Origin: an uncultured Hyphomonas sp.
Lineage (GTDB): Bacteria; Pseudomonadota; Alphaproteobacteria; Caulobacterales; Hyphomonadaceae
Direction: 5' to 3'
DNA: 64,000 nt
Assembly: GCF_963678875.1 (NCBI RefSeq)
Contig: NZ_OY787456.1
Coordinates: forward strand, 1,488,001-1,552,000
A program made the translations under genes and the position numbers. The notes below the pieces were generated by a model. The model worked only from the letters and a program-made list of their open reading frames with translations, was not told where the DNA came from and did not search any database. Positions 43,652 through 54,051 of the stretch are shown piece after piece. Position 1 is the first letter of the stretch. Every line of letters begins with the position of its first letter.

Positions 43652-43963
43652 ATGCCTTGGGTTTTCCTGTTTGTTGCTGCTCTTCTGGAAGTTGTCTGGG
43701 CTTATGCCATGAAGGAGGCGCATGGCTTCACGCGCCTTCCTTATGTGGTGCTCATGTTTGCCGCGATGATCGGTTCTTTCGCCTTGCTTGCTCTGTCCAT
43801 GCGAAGCTTGCCGCTCGGTACAGCCTATATGGTCTGGACCGGCATTGGAGCCGTCGGGACGTTTGCTGTGGGCGTCCTGGTCCTGGGCGAAGCCCTGACA
43901 GCACAGCGCGCCGTCGCGGCGTTGCTGGTCGTCGCGGGGATCGTCACGATGAAACTGTCGTAG
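43652..43963 (+). CDS. sugE: SMR-family guanidinium exporter (SugE/Gdx)
   Basis: 103 aa, four membrane helices. MPWVFLFVAALLEVVWAYAM carries the essential TM1 Glu of SMR transporters, followed by GTAYMVWTGIGAVGTFAVGV and GEALTAQRAVAALLVVAGIV. It is a dual-topology H+/guanidinium antiporter of the inner membrane. The guanidine-II riboswitch directly upstream settles the Gdx rather than multidrug (EmrE) assignment. It converges on the acyl-CoA synthetase gene with 6 nt between them. Confidence 0.95.
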   Translation: MPWVFLFVAALLEVVWAYAMKEAHGFTRLPYVVLMFAAMIGSFALLALSMRSLPLGTAYMVWTGIGAVGTFAVGVLVLGEALTAQRAVAALLVVAGIVTMKLS

Positions 43964-43969
43964 AAGTCG

Positions 43970-45592
43970 CTAGGCGCTGATGCCCAGCTCCGACAACGCA
44001 AACGCCTTGATCGACTTGTAGTCCGCCTTGCCGTTCACGGCGCGGCCCAGATCGTCCTTGAACAGGATACGCTTCGGCGCCTTGTAGTGGGCGAGCTTCG
44101 TTTTCACGAACTCCCGCAGCGCGGCCTCATCGGCCTGTCCATCCAGCGCGACGACGGCGGTGATGGCCTGGCCCCACTTGTCATCCGGCACGCCGACGAC
44201 GAGGGCATCCTTGACTGCGTCATGCGCCTTCAGGGCTTCCTCGACCTCTTCAGGATAGACCTTCTCGCCAGCCGTGTTGATGCAGTTGGAACCGCGGCCG
44301 AGCAGCGTGATCGTGCCGTCCGTCTCCACTGTGCACCAGTCACCCGGCACCGAGTAACGCTCGCCATTGATCGTCTTGAAGGTCTTCTCGGATTTCTCCG
44401 GATCCTTGTAGTAGCCGAGCGGAACGGCGCCGCCGCGGGCGATGAAGCCGGCTTCACCGCTGCCTGGCACCACTTCGCGGCCGTCTTCGGTGAACACTTT
44501 GCACTTCGAGCCGATCTCGAACTTGGACGTTTTCACTTCGCCATCGGCGGTCATCACTGAGGAGCCGAAGCCCACAGCTTCCGAGGCACCGAAGCTGTCC
44601 GTCAGGGCCGCGTTCGGCATGTGGCGCAGCAGCCCGCGCTTGACCTCGGTGCTCCACATCACGCCGGAAGAGATGATGCCCACCACCGTGTCCAGCTTGT
44701 GCTTGCCGGGGTTGGCGTCGAGATAGGCCAGCATCGGCTTGCCGAAGGCATCGCCCACAATGGCCATATTGGTCACGCCTTCACGCTCGATGGTCTCGAA
44801 CAGGTTCTGTGGGTCGAAGTGCTTGTTTTCTGTCAGTGTAACGATGGTGCCGCCGCCCATCATCGTGCCCATCGCCGTGAACAGGCCCGTGCCGTGCATC
44901 AGCGGGCAGGCAGGCACGTTCCGTACGAGGCGGCCGAGCGCCTGCGCGGCCATGACCTGTTCGTCCAGGTTGGACGGCACGGGCAGGCCGGCAGCCTCGG
45001 CGCCTTCCATGCCGGCTCGGCGCCAGATCTCGTGAGACCACATCACGCCTTTCGGCATGCCGGTGGTGCCGCCGGTGTAAAGGAAGAGGAGGTCGTCGCC
45101 GGAGCGCGGAATGCCCAGCGGGGAGGGGTCACCGGTCGTCGCCAGTTCCTCATATGCCACGGCAAAGTCCGCTGTTTCGCCGCCGCCGACCTGCACCCAG
45201 GCTTTCACGTCCGGAAGGCGCGGCTGCACCTTCACCACCTGGTCCATGAACTCGACATCGAAGAACACGACCGTCGCGTCGGAATTGTCGAAGATGTAGA
45301 ACAGCTCGTCTTCGAGGTAGCGGTAATTGACGTTCACATGCGTCAGCCGGGCTTTGAAACAGGCGGCGAGGCCTTCCATGTATTCAGGTTGGTTGCGCAG
45401 GTAGAAGCCGGCCTTGTCACCGACCTGCGCGCCGCGGGCCAGCAGGTTGCGCGCCAGTCGGTTGGAGCGGGCCGTCATGTCGGGCCAGGAAATCCGGCGG
45501 TCGCCATGGACCAGTGCCATGTCTTCCGGGCCGAGGGCTGCGCCCACCGCGTCCAGGATATCGCCAAGGTTCCAGAAATTCAGTTCGGTCAT
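43970..45592 (-). CDS. Acyl-CoA synthetase (AMP-binding)
   Basis: 540 aa from ATG at 45592 (MTELNFWNLGDILDAV), chosen because GGAGG lies about 8 nt upstream; an in-frame start at 45622 is not needed. The P-loop is LLFLYTGGTTGMPKGVMWSH. The hinge region (PGDWCTVETDGTITLLGRGS) and the catalytic Lys in GRAVNGKADYKSIK are present. It is related to the FadD/MenE-like synthetases used for fatty or steroid-derived acids. Apparently monocistronic. Confidence 0.93.
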   Translation of the reverse strand: MTELNFWNLGDILDAVGAALGPEDMALVHGDRRISWPDMTARSNRLARNLLARGAQVGDKAGFYLRNQPEYMEGLAACFKARLTHVNVNYRYLEDELFYIFDNSDATVVFFDVEFMDQVVKVQPRLPDVKAWVQVGGGETADFAVAYEELATTGDPSPLGIPRSGDDLLFLYTGGTTGMPKGVMWSHEIWRRAGMEGAEAAGLPVPSNLDEQVMAAQALGRLVRNVPACPLMHGTGLFTAMGTMMGGGTIVTLTENKHFDPQNLFETIEREGVTNMAIVGDAFGKPMLAYLDANPGKHKLDTVVGIISSGVMWSTEVKRGLLRHMPNAALTDSFGASEAVGFGSSVMTADGEVKTSKFEIGSKCKVFTEDGREVVPGSGEAGFIARGGAVPLGYYKDPEKSEKTFKTINGERYSVPGDWCTVETDGTITLLGRGSNCINTAGEKVYPEEVEEALKAHDAVKDALVVGVPDDKWGQAITAVVALDGQADEAALREFVKTKLAHYKAPKRILFKDDLGRAVNGKADYKSIKAFALSELGISA

Positions 45593-45726
45593 GGGGGTCC
45601 TCCGTCTTCCGCCCTTGTACACGCGACCTTCAGGCGAAGGCGCCGCCGGTCTTCGTGCCGGCTTGCGAGAGCAGATTCCCGGAAGATCGTACCAGTGCCG
45701 TAGCGGTCATCAATGGCCAAAACAAA

Positions 45727-45754
45727 GGCGGCCCTCCGAAATCGGAGGGCCGCC
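45727..45754 (-). terminator. groESL terminator
   Basis: A perfect 12-bp stem, GGCGGCCCTCCG (45727-45738) with CGGAGGGCCGCC (45743-45754), and a 4-nt loop. On the minus strand TTTGTTTT follows. It lies 36 nt after the groEL stop. Confidence 0.9.
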
Positions 45755-45789
45755 CCAAGGTCATTCCGCGAGGGAATAGGCAGATTGGC

Positions 45790-47436
<1,647 letters not shown>

Positions 47437-47491
47437 TTCGAGTTTCCTCTTTGAATTTGCTGTTTTTCTGGAAAGCGGTCAGGGGCGGAGA

Positions 47492-47782
47492 TTACTTCTC
47501 CAGCACACCCATGATGTCGCTCTCTTTCATGATGAGCAGGTCTTCGCCGTCGATTTTGACTTCGGTGCCGGACCATTTGCCGAACAGGACGCGGTCGCCC
47601 TTTTTCACGTCCAGCGCGATGACTTTACCGTCGTCGCCGACAGCACCTTTACCAACTGCAACGACTTCACCTTCCTGCGGCTTTTCCTTGGCCGTGTCGG
47701 GAATGATGATGCCGCCCTTGGTCTTTTCCTCTTCCTTGACGCGGCGTACGACGACGCGATCGTGCAGGGGACGAAGTTTCAT
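47492..47782 (-). CDS. groS: Co-chaperonin GroES (10 kDa)
   Basis: 96 aa. MKLRPLHDRVVVRRVKEEEK at the start, the mobile loop TKGGIIIPDTAKEKPQEG, and a C terminus with ILAEND-type replacement GEDLLIMKESDIMGVLEK. It caps the GroEL ring. First gene of groESL; a degenerate CIRCE lies 73 bp upstream. Confidence 0.98.
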   Translation of the reverse strand: MKLRPLHDRVVVRRVKEEEKTKGGIIIPDTAKEKPQEGEVVAVGKGAVGDDGKVIALDVKKGDRVLFGKWSGTEVKIDGEDLLIMKESDIMGVLEK

Positions 47783-47854
47783 GGCTTTTGCCCTCTAGTC
47801 TTTGAATGCGAGTTTGAATTGATCTCACGGGAGCCAGCGGCCCGCCCAGGTGAA

Positions 47855-47881
47855 TTAGCACTCACCTTAGCTGACTGCTAG
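47855..47881 (-). promoter_or_regulatory. CIRCE-like HrcA operator upstream of groESL
   Basis: TTAGCACTC-N9-GACTGCTAG against the consensus TTAGCACTC-N9-GAGTGCTAA. The first arm is perfect; the second has two mismatches. Position in the groES leader and the exact 9-bp spacer support HrcA control of heat-shock expression. Confidence 0.85.
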
Positions 47882-47891
47882 CGGTGGTCCG

Positions 47892-47920
47892 GACGTAGGG
47901 CGCAGACCAGTGAGCGTCAA
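47892..47920 (-). promoter_or_regulatory. Candidate groESL promoter
   Basis: On the minus strand TTGACG (47920-47915), 17 bp, TACGTC (47897-47892). This would start transcription just upstream of the CIRCE element. The -35 is good and the -10 poor; a heat-shock sigma variant is possible. Confidence 0.4.
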
Positions 47921-48164
47921 CTGGATTATTGCAAATTTTTTTGCGGTTTGGAGCAGTTCGAGCCCGCCGCCTGAGCGCCTGTTTGCAATACGATCCCCTA
48001 CCTCAGGGAGAAGGGATTTCGCCTTCTTTCAACCCGTTGCCAAAGTCTGAAGCCGGGCAGGCAAATTTGCCGCCGCGCTTTGCCGGGATGGTAGCCAATA
48101 TGTGCAATAAAGACTGCACAAACCGGCAGGATACCGGACGAAACGAGGTAGGAGACAGCGGCAG

Positions 48165-48920
48165 ATGAGTGCATTTGCGCGGGACATCAAGGATTCACTG
48201 ACGTTCTTCGTCTTTGTCGCGACGACGGCGCTTTGCCTGTCCTTCAGCTTCTCCCTCATTGTCTACCGTCTTGGCGTGCTGGAAGACCCGCAGCGCTTCC
48301 TGGTCGCCAATCTCATCGTCGCCGCGTGTGTCGCCATTCCGACGGCGACCATCGCGTCCCAGCACGAGTTCCAGCTAAAGCGCTACCAGCGCCAGCTTGA
48401 ATCCCTGGCTTCGACCGACCCGTTGACCGGTCTGCTGAACCGCCGCTTCTTCCGCATCTCGGCCGAGGACGAAATGCACCGCCAACGCCGGGCAGGCGGC
48501 ATGGCGGCGATCGTCCTCTTCGACCTCGACCAGTTCAAGCTGATCAATGACCGCCACGGCCACCAGGCCGGTGACGCGATCCTCAAGCGCATCGCCGAGA
48601 TCGCCTATTCCGAGCTGCGCGGGCCGTTCGACAAGCTGGGCCGCTGGGGCGGGGAGGAGTTCGTCGTGCTCCTGTCCAACGTCAATCGCGACCAGGCCTG
48701 GCTGGTCTGTGACCGGCTGCGCGAACGGCTGGAGCATGCCCAGATCGAACATAACGGGCAGATCCTGACGGTCACGGCCAGCTTCGGCTACGAGATGCTC
48801 ACCTCCGATGCCTCGCTCGACCGGGTGCTGGAATCCGCTGACCGCGCGCTCTACGTGTCGAAAACCACGGGCCGCAACTCGGTCACCTATGCCGGGCCGC
48901 GCCTGGCAGCGACGGCCTGA
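48165..48920 (+). CDS. Membrane diguanylate cyclase (GGDEF)
   Basis: 251 aa. Two N-terminal hydrophobic helices (about residues 12-35 and 48-65) anchor it, followed by a short coiled segment and a GGDEF domain with LTGLLNRRFFRISAEDE, FDLDQFKLINDRHGHQAGD and the active-site GRWGGEEFVVLL. It makes c-di-GMP from two GTP. The canonical inhibitory RxxD site before GGEEF reads GPFD, so product inhibition is probably absent. c-di-GMP often controls curli-type biofilm genes, but no direct link is visible here. Confidence 0.93.
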   Translation: MSAFARDIKDSLTFFVFVATTALCLSFSFSLIVYRLGVLEDPQRFLVANLIVAACVAIPTATIASQHEFQLKRYQRQLESLASTDPLTGLLNRRFFRISAEDEMHRQRRAGGMAAIVLFDLDQFKLINDRHGHQAGDAILKRIAEIAYSELRGPFDKLGRWGGEEFVVLLSNVNRDQAWLVCDRLRERLEHAQIEHNGQILTVTASFGYEMLTSDASLDRVLESADRALYVSKTTGRNSVTYAGPRLAATA

Positions 48921-49000
48921 TCCGGCCTGATTTTTCCGGGCCTTTCCGGGCTGGATTCCTGTGTCCCCGCACGGCATGAAGACGTGAAGGGGGATCTTCC

Positions 49001-50158
49001 ATGAAAATCGGTAATACCAGAGACATCGACGCGGCGATCCACGGGGCGCAGCCTCTGAGCTTGCTGGCACGCCAGCGTCCGGAATTCGCCGACATTGAAC
49101 GGATCTGGGAAACCGAACTCGCGCCGGAACTTGACGCCCGCGAAGCCGTTCGCAAGCAGACCATTTCCCGTGCCAAGTCCCGTACCATGACGGGCGCTCT
49201 AGCGGCCTTGCCGGTCGTGATCGTCATGATGTTCCTGTCTGGCGGTATCGGCTTTTTCTTTCCGCTGTCTTTCTTTGTCGGCATGGTCATCATGGTCGGC
49301 GTTTCAGGCTTCGACTGGCTGAAGGTCTATTCGATGAAGTCCCAGACCAAGGACCTGATCCTCAAGACGGCCTGCAAGCCGTTCGGTTTCCACTACGAGA
49401 CGCTGCATCCGGATCTCTCCGGCATCGAGAATTTCCAGTCGCTGCAAACCCGCGGCAAGGAATTGATGGAAGCGATCAATGGTCCGCAGACCGGTAAGGA
49501 ACGCACCATCTCCACTGTGTTCGGCGACATCCAGGTCACGACGCATGGCGCCTCCGGCGCGCCGCCGCCAACACCGGCCTATCAGGTTCTGAAGGATGCC
49601 GCGCTGCTGCCGGGGCACAGCCAGAGAAAATTCGAGGACCTGATCGAAGGCGAGCGCGCCGGCGCAAAATTCGCCCTCGTCGAGGCAAAGCTCGACACGG
49701 GCGGCAAGAACAGCCAGACCGTTTTCCAGGGCATCCTGATCCACATCGAGTACCCCCAGCGCTTTTCGGGGCGTACACTGATGGCCCGGTCCGGCTGGTG
49801 GAAGCGCGGCAAGGGGGCGGGCGACCTGAAAAAAGTGGATCTGATCTCCCGCGAACTGGACGAGGCCTTCACCGTCTATTCCAGCGACCAGGTCGAGGCG
49901 CGTGCCTTGCTTTCGCCAGACCGGATGGAGCGCCTCATCGCGCTTGAGCGCCACTTCTCCGGCGGCAAGCTGCGCGGCCTGTTCGATCAGGGGCACATGA
50001 CGCTGGCGCTGGAGGCCGACAACCAGTTCGAGGCGGGGTCCGTGTTCCAGCCCCTTGTGGACCCGCGGCGCTTCGCCACCGCGCTGTCGGAACTCGGCCT
50101 CGTCTGCGACCTGATCGACGGCTTCCTCACCCGCGAATGGGTGCAGGGCCGGATCTGA
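49001..50158 (+). CDS. DUF3137 family membrane protein
   Basis: 385 aa. Two adjacent transmembrane helices (ALAALPVVIVMMFLSGGIGF and PLSFFVGMVIMVGVSG) follow a soluble N-terminal 65 residues. The rest is the DUF3137 domain (FKPFG-type segment CKPFGFHYETLHPDLSGI; HIEYPQRFSGRTLMARSGW). Molecular function of the family is unknown. GGGGG precedes the ATG. It lies 80 bp after the cyclase gene and may share its transcript. Confidence 0.85.
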   Translation: MKIGNTRDIDAAIHGAQPLSLLARQRPEFADIERIWETELAPELDAREAVRKQTISRAKSRTMTGALAALPVVIVMMFLSGGIGFFFPLSFFVGMVIMVGVSGFDWLKVYSMKSQTKDLILKTACKPFGFHYETLHPDLSGIENFQSLQTRGKELMEAINGPQTGKERTISTVFGDIQVTTHGASGAPPPTPAYQVLKDAALLPGHSQRKFEDLIEGERAGAKFALVEAKLDTGGKNSQTVFQGILIHIEYPQRFSGRTLMARSGWWKRGKGAGDLKKVDLISRELDEAFTVYSSDQVEARALLSPDRMERLIALERHFSGGKLRGLFDQGHMTLALEADNQFEAGSVFQPLVDPRRFATALSELGLVCDLIDGFLTREWVQGRI

Positions 50159-50167
50159 CGGAGACGG

Positions 50168-52140
50168 TCACCGCGAGACGAAGCGCGTCTCGTATGCCGG
50201 CGACCCGCCTTCCAGATGATCGGACACAAAGTCCAGCGTGAGTTGGCGGAGCGTGACTCCATTGATGCTGAGCGTGTCGATCGGGATTTCGTCGAACGCA
50301 TGCCCGCCGCCCGTGACTGTATAGAAGGCGAAGGGATTACCGGCCGTATTGGCCTGGCTCCTGATATCGAGCGCGAAACTGTAGTCGACGATATCGTCCT
50401 GCGTTCCATGCAGGATGAATAGAGGCGGATCGCCGGCGCTCATCAGGTTCCCGCCGGTAACGAACCGGCCCCAATAGTCGATCACGACATCCGGTTTGGG
50501 AACCGGAATGCCATACTCATCCATGCCATATGCCGCGTGCAGGGCCAGGAGGGCACCGGCGGAATCTCCCCATACCGCAAAGCGGGACATGTCCACGCAG
50601 AGATCGTCCTGGTTCGCGTCTACCCAGCGCAAGGCCGCAACAGTGTCTTCGATCGCGCTGGCAATGACATTGGCCTGCTGTGCTTCATCATACATGATCA
50701 GCGCGCCAAGCCCGGCGTTGTAAATATCGTCCCGCACGGGTTGGAATTCCGCTGATGGCCGCGGCGTGTCGTCGATCATCCGGTAGTCGATCGAAATCGC
50801 CGTATAGCCCAGATCGGTCACGTCATCAGCAATGCTGCGCCAGGGCGATGTGCTTTTGGAGCCTTCTTCGAATCCGCCACCATGGACCAGCATGACGAAC
50901 GGACGCAAATCCGTGCACGCATCACCTGTCTGGTAGACGTCGAGCCTCAGCGCTTTCGTCCCGCCGGAGGTCAGCCCCGTTCCGTAAACAACGTCACTTT
51001 CACTGGCAGGCACATACGGCGAGGGTGGAGGTGACACGGGAGGTGCGGGTGGCGGCGGTGCAGGCGGAGGGGGCGCCGGTGGCGGTGGCGCAGGTGGAGG
51101 AGGGGCCGGTGGAGGCGGAGGCGACGCCGCGCCGGTGCTGATGCTCCGGGTCTCATAAGGAGGCGGAGCGTTCTGCAGGTGGCCGGTGATGAATTCGACG
51201 GCATGCTGGCGGAGCGTCATGTCATCGAGCGTCCATGCGGTGTCGTCGATGGCTCCGAACCCATGCCCGCCATCCATCAATCTATAGAATGTATAAGGCA
51301 CCTGCGCGCTGTCGGCGGCGGCCTGGATCTCCAGCGCATAGTCATAGCTGATGACCAGGTCCTGATCTCCGTGCAGGACCATCAAGGGCGGGTCGCCCCC
51401 GGCGATGAGCCCGCCATGGATAAACCGGCCCCAATAATCGACCAGTGCGCTCGGCTCCGGGGCGTAGATGGAATACTCGTCCAGGCCGTAGGTCAGGTGC
51501 AGCGCGATGATGGCGCCTTCTGACTCCCCCCAGATTGCAAATCGCGACATGTCCACGCACAACGCGTCATGATTGTCTTCCGCCCAGCGCAGCGCTGTGA
51601 CGCCATCCTCAATGGCACTGGCCAGGATGTCGGCCTGGGTTTCTGCATCCGGGTCTGCGATCCCCGCCGCAGCAGAGGCGAGAATGGCGTCCCGCACCGG
51701 GCCGAACTCGGCGGACGGGACAGGATCATCCGATGACAGCCTGTAGTCCATCGAAAGCACGGTATAGTCATGCCCGGTCAGGTCCTGCGCAATGTCAGGC
51801 CAGGGCGCATCGGCCTTCGTGCCGGCGTCAAACCCGCCGCCATGCACCAGCAATATGACGGGGCGCGCCTCGGTACATGGCTCGCCGGACTGGTACACGT
51901 CCAGCATCAGGGGTTTCGAACCGCTTTCCAGCAGGCCGGTGCCATAGACGATATCACTTTGGCTTGCCGGGGTTGCTGATGGCGTGGCCGGAGGTGGCGC
52001 GCCGGGGGCGGCGGTGCCGGCGGTGGCGGGGGTGAAGCTGGTTGCGAGCCTGAACTGGACGTGCCGCCACCACCCCCGGAGCACCCGGAGAGCAGCGCAA
52101 TCGCCGAAACGGCAAGCAAGACCTGTTTCAGATGTGCCAC
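50168..52140 (-). CDS. Duplicated alpha/beta-hydrolase (esterase) lipoprotein, apparent frameshift near N terminus
   Basis: The C-terminal about 620 residues are in one frame and hold two homologous esterase domains, each starting SD[IV]VYGTGL and carrying VILLVHGGGFDAG or VMLVHGGGFEEG (oxyanion), IWGESEGA or VWGDSAGA (nucleophile) and GGHGFG or GGHAFD (His). The first nucleophile elbow is GESEG rather than GxSxG with Ala. A run of PPPAPPP repeats joins the domains. Upstream, in another frame, GTG at 52140 (GAGG 5 nt before it) begins MAHLKQVLLAVSAIALLSGC, a lipoprotein signal followed by GGGGG and a Pro tract. One extra base in the G5 run at 52004-52008 would fuse the frames, so the gene is either frameshifted or contains a sequence error. 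Confidence 0.8.
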
Positions 52141-52450
52141 GATATCCTCATCATTTCGGCCGTTCGGAAACCCGTCCCTTTTGTGCCTATGTGAATGGGG
52201 GCGGTGTTGGACAGCGCATTCACCCAGTGCGGGAGATATTGGCAAATTAATGCAGCTTGCTGGGCAAATGTGCCCGGATTTCAGTCCCCGGAAGTGTGAA
52301 TACGGAAATCTGGAAGTGGGAGGACAAAAGCGTCCATGTTCCCTGCAAATGCTGCCTGCAAGCACAGGAATTCAAACGCTTTGTGCTGGTTTCCCGGGTA
52401 ATCTGAGTGCGCCAATCCGTCTGATAGTGCCCCATGCCAGTCTGCCCGCC
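52141..52450. other. Divergent intergenic region
   Basis: This 310-bp region separates the esterase lipoprotein and the 198-aa gene. It holds the GAGG ribosome site of the former and must contain both promoters. An AGCACA/TGTGCT repeat (52361-52387) is the only symmetry noticed; no gene or RNA is supported. Confidence 0.5.
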
Positions 52451-53047
52451 ATGACTGACCTTACCGATTTCTTCTCCTATGCCTGGCAGACGATTGGCCG
52501 CGCCATTGCGAAGGCGGGGATCAGGGCCGGGCTGCACGACATTCCGGAGACGATTTCAAAAACGGTGAAGCGGCGTTGCCTTGCGGAGCTGAAGCGGCTC
52601 GGCATTCTGCTCCGCCGTCTGATCTTCCTGATGGCGTTGCAGGTCGAACTTGCGCCGGTGAAGCCGCGTTTGGGATCGAACTTCTTCGAGAAGGCTGAAG
52701 GCGAGACGAAGCGCAAGTGTTGCTTCTCGCTCATGCCGGTGCAAGCGGGAGATGCGCCGGACTTCCTGCGCGGGCCGCTCATCGTACCTGACCGGACCCC
52801 CGTCCTCGCTGCGCCTCTGATTGACCGCTGGCAGGCCATGCTCGAGGCGCTGCAAGGCGCCGGCCGCCGCGCGAAATGTCTCGCGCGCACGCTGCAGCGC
52901 CAGCAGGCGGAGGGGGCGCCAAAGCCTTACATCCTGCCCGTTCCGAAAACTCACGCCCTGCCGCATGACGTGGCACTGGTCTCCGGCGGGTTGACCGTTC
53001 AGCTGCTCGAAGCGCTCAAATGCTGGCCGGAACCGGACACGAGCTGA
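52451..53047 (+). CDS. Conserved-looking hypothetical protein (198 aa)
   Basis: ATG at 52451 (MTDLTDFFSYAWQTIGRAIA) is chosen since the frame upstream is not protein-like. It is strongly basic and helical (ETISKTVKRRCLAELKRLGI), with a Cys/Lys segment (KRKCCFSLMPVQAG) and a polar C terminus. No signal peptide and no known domain recognised; the composition suggests a soluble protein, possibly nucleic-acid or membrane-surface binding. It converges with the RDD operon. Confidence 0.65.
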   Translation: MTDLTDFFSYAWQTIGRAIAKAGIRAGLHDIPETISKTVKRRCLAELKRLGILLRRLIFLMALQVELAPVKPRLGSNFFEKAEGETKRKCCFSLMPVQAGDAPDFLRGPLIVPDRTPVLAAPLIDRWQAMLEALQGAGRRAKCLARTLQRQQAEGAPKPYILPVPKTHALPHDVALVSGGLTVQLLEALKCWPEPDTS

Positions 53048-53109
53048 GCTTTCACGCAATCAGGAATTTTGCCGGAGCGCTGGGGCGTTTCCGGTTGCAG
53101 GTGCTGGCG

Positions 53110-54051
53110 TCAACGTCTCACGTCGAACTTGTCGGTCTTCCGGTCGCCCATCAGCATGCGCTGTTCGAGGCGGCGGCGAAGGGCTGCGTAATAGGCTTCG
53201 AGGAAGGCGATGTCCGTCTCGCCGGGGTGCGCCGTCCAGCCGATCTTGGTGCGGATGCGTTCGGCGACCTGTTGCTTGATGTCGCCGGTCGACTGGCGCA
53301 GCACATCCTCCAGGACGTGCAGTTCGTGAATGCCATAGGCATCTGCCTGCTCCGGCGTGAAGGCGAACATCCCGGTGCGCGGCGCGGTGACAGTCACCTG
53401 CGCGATGTCGCCCATCAGTTTTGCCTTCGGCGCCTTGATCACCCAGGTGCCTGCGATCAGGTCGCCAACGCGCAGCTTGTCCTTGTTGAAGACCGGGAAG
53501 AACAGGAACACGCCTGACCAGAGCAGGCCGAAGAGCGCCATCCAGGCACCGAGCTGGTCGCCGCCCATCAGCAGGAACTGGAACGGCAGGCCGATCTCGA
53601 TCTCCCGCGTGAAATTGCGGGCAAGTACCGCATTGGCGGTCAGCCGTCCGCCATCCCGGGACGCGACGCGCAGGCCCAATGCGCGCTTGCCGGGCGTGGC
53701 TGCCTTCCGGCCGATCTCGAAGAAGATGTAGTAGAAGTTCCGGATGAAGAAGTAGAACACCAGCCAGAAGGCAAAGGCGATGTTCACATTCTCCACGCCC
53801 ATCGAGGCTGCGCCATAGGACAGGCCCAGCAAGGTGCTGATGACGATCGCCCACTGGATGGCCACATCGATGGCAAAGGCACCGGCCCGCTCCGCCGCGG
53901 TGGCGAGTTTCAGGTGCAGTTTTGCGCCTTCGGGCGTCACCAGCACCCGCGTCATCCTGTTGAGCCGCTGGACCTCCGCCATACGCGCGCGGCGCCGGCG
54001 GGCGGCTTCGATCTCCATCTGCTTTACCGGTGTGGCTGCCTGGTCAGTCAT
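53110..54051 (-). CDS. RDD-family membrane protein
   Basis: 313 aa. The RDD domain occupies residues about 45-190: AGAFAIDVAIQWAIVISTLL with the Arg/Asp-bearing helices, GKRALGLRVASRDGG after the second helix, and three to four membrane segments. The C-terminal 110 residues are soluble (YGIHELHVLEDVLRQSTG). RDD proteins are linked to ion exchange or envelope functions. Last gene of the six-gene envelope operon; its ATG overlaps the SpoIIM-like stop by 4 nt. Confidence 0.88.
   Translation of the reverse strand: MTDQAATPVKQMEIEAARRRRARMAEVQRLNRMTRVLVTPEGAKLHLKLATAAERAGAFAIDVAIQWAIVISTLLGLSYGAASMGVENVNIAFAFWLVFYFFIRNFYYIFFEIGRKAATPGKRALGLRVASRDGGRLTANAVLARNFTREIEIGLPFQFLLMGGDQLGAWMALFGLLWSGVFLFFPVFNKDKLRVGDLIAGTWVIKAPKAKLMGDIAQVTVTAPRTGMFAFTPEQADAYGIHELHVLEDVLRQSTGDIKQQVAERIRTKIGWTAHPGETDIAFLEAYYAALRRRLEQRMLMGDRKTDKFDVRR

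Larger units (their letters stand above)
47783..48164. other. Divergent intergenic region groES / diguanylate cyclase
   Basis: This 382-bp non-coding stretch holds the groES leader, a CIRCE-like operator (47855-47881) and a candidate groES promoter (47892-47920). The remaining 240 bp up to the cyclase start show no convincing gene, only a short AGAAGG/CCTTCT repeat (48009-48027) of unclear meaning. Confidence 0.6.

Noticed and set aside
48009..48027. AGAAGG/CCTTCT inverted repeat
   Set aside because: Short, no U tract and not placed as a terminator for either gene; probably chance.
52061..52450. N-terminal extension of the 198-aa hypothetical gene
   Set aside because: The frame runs through the esterase signal region on the other strand and is not protein-like; ATG at 52451 is better.
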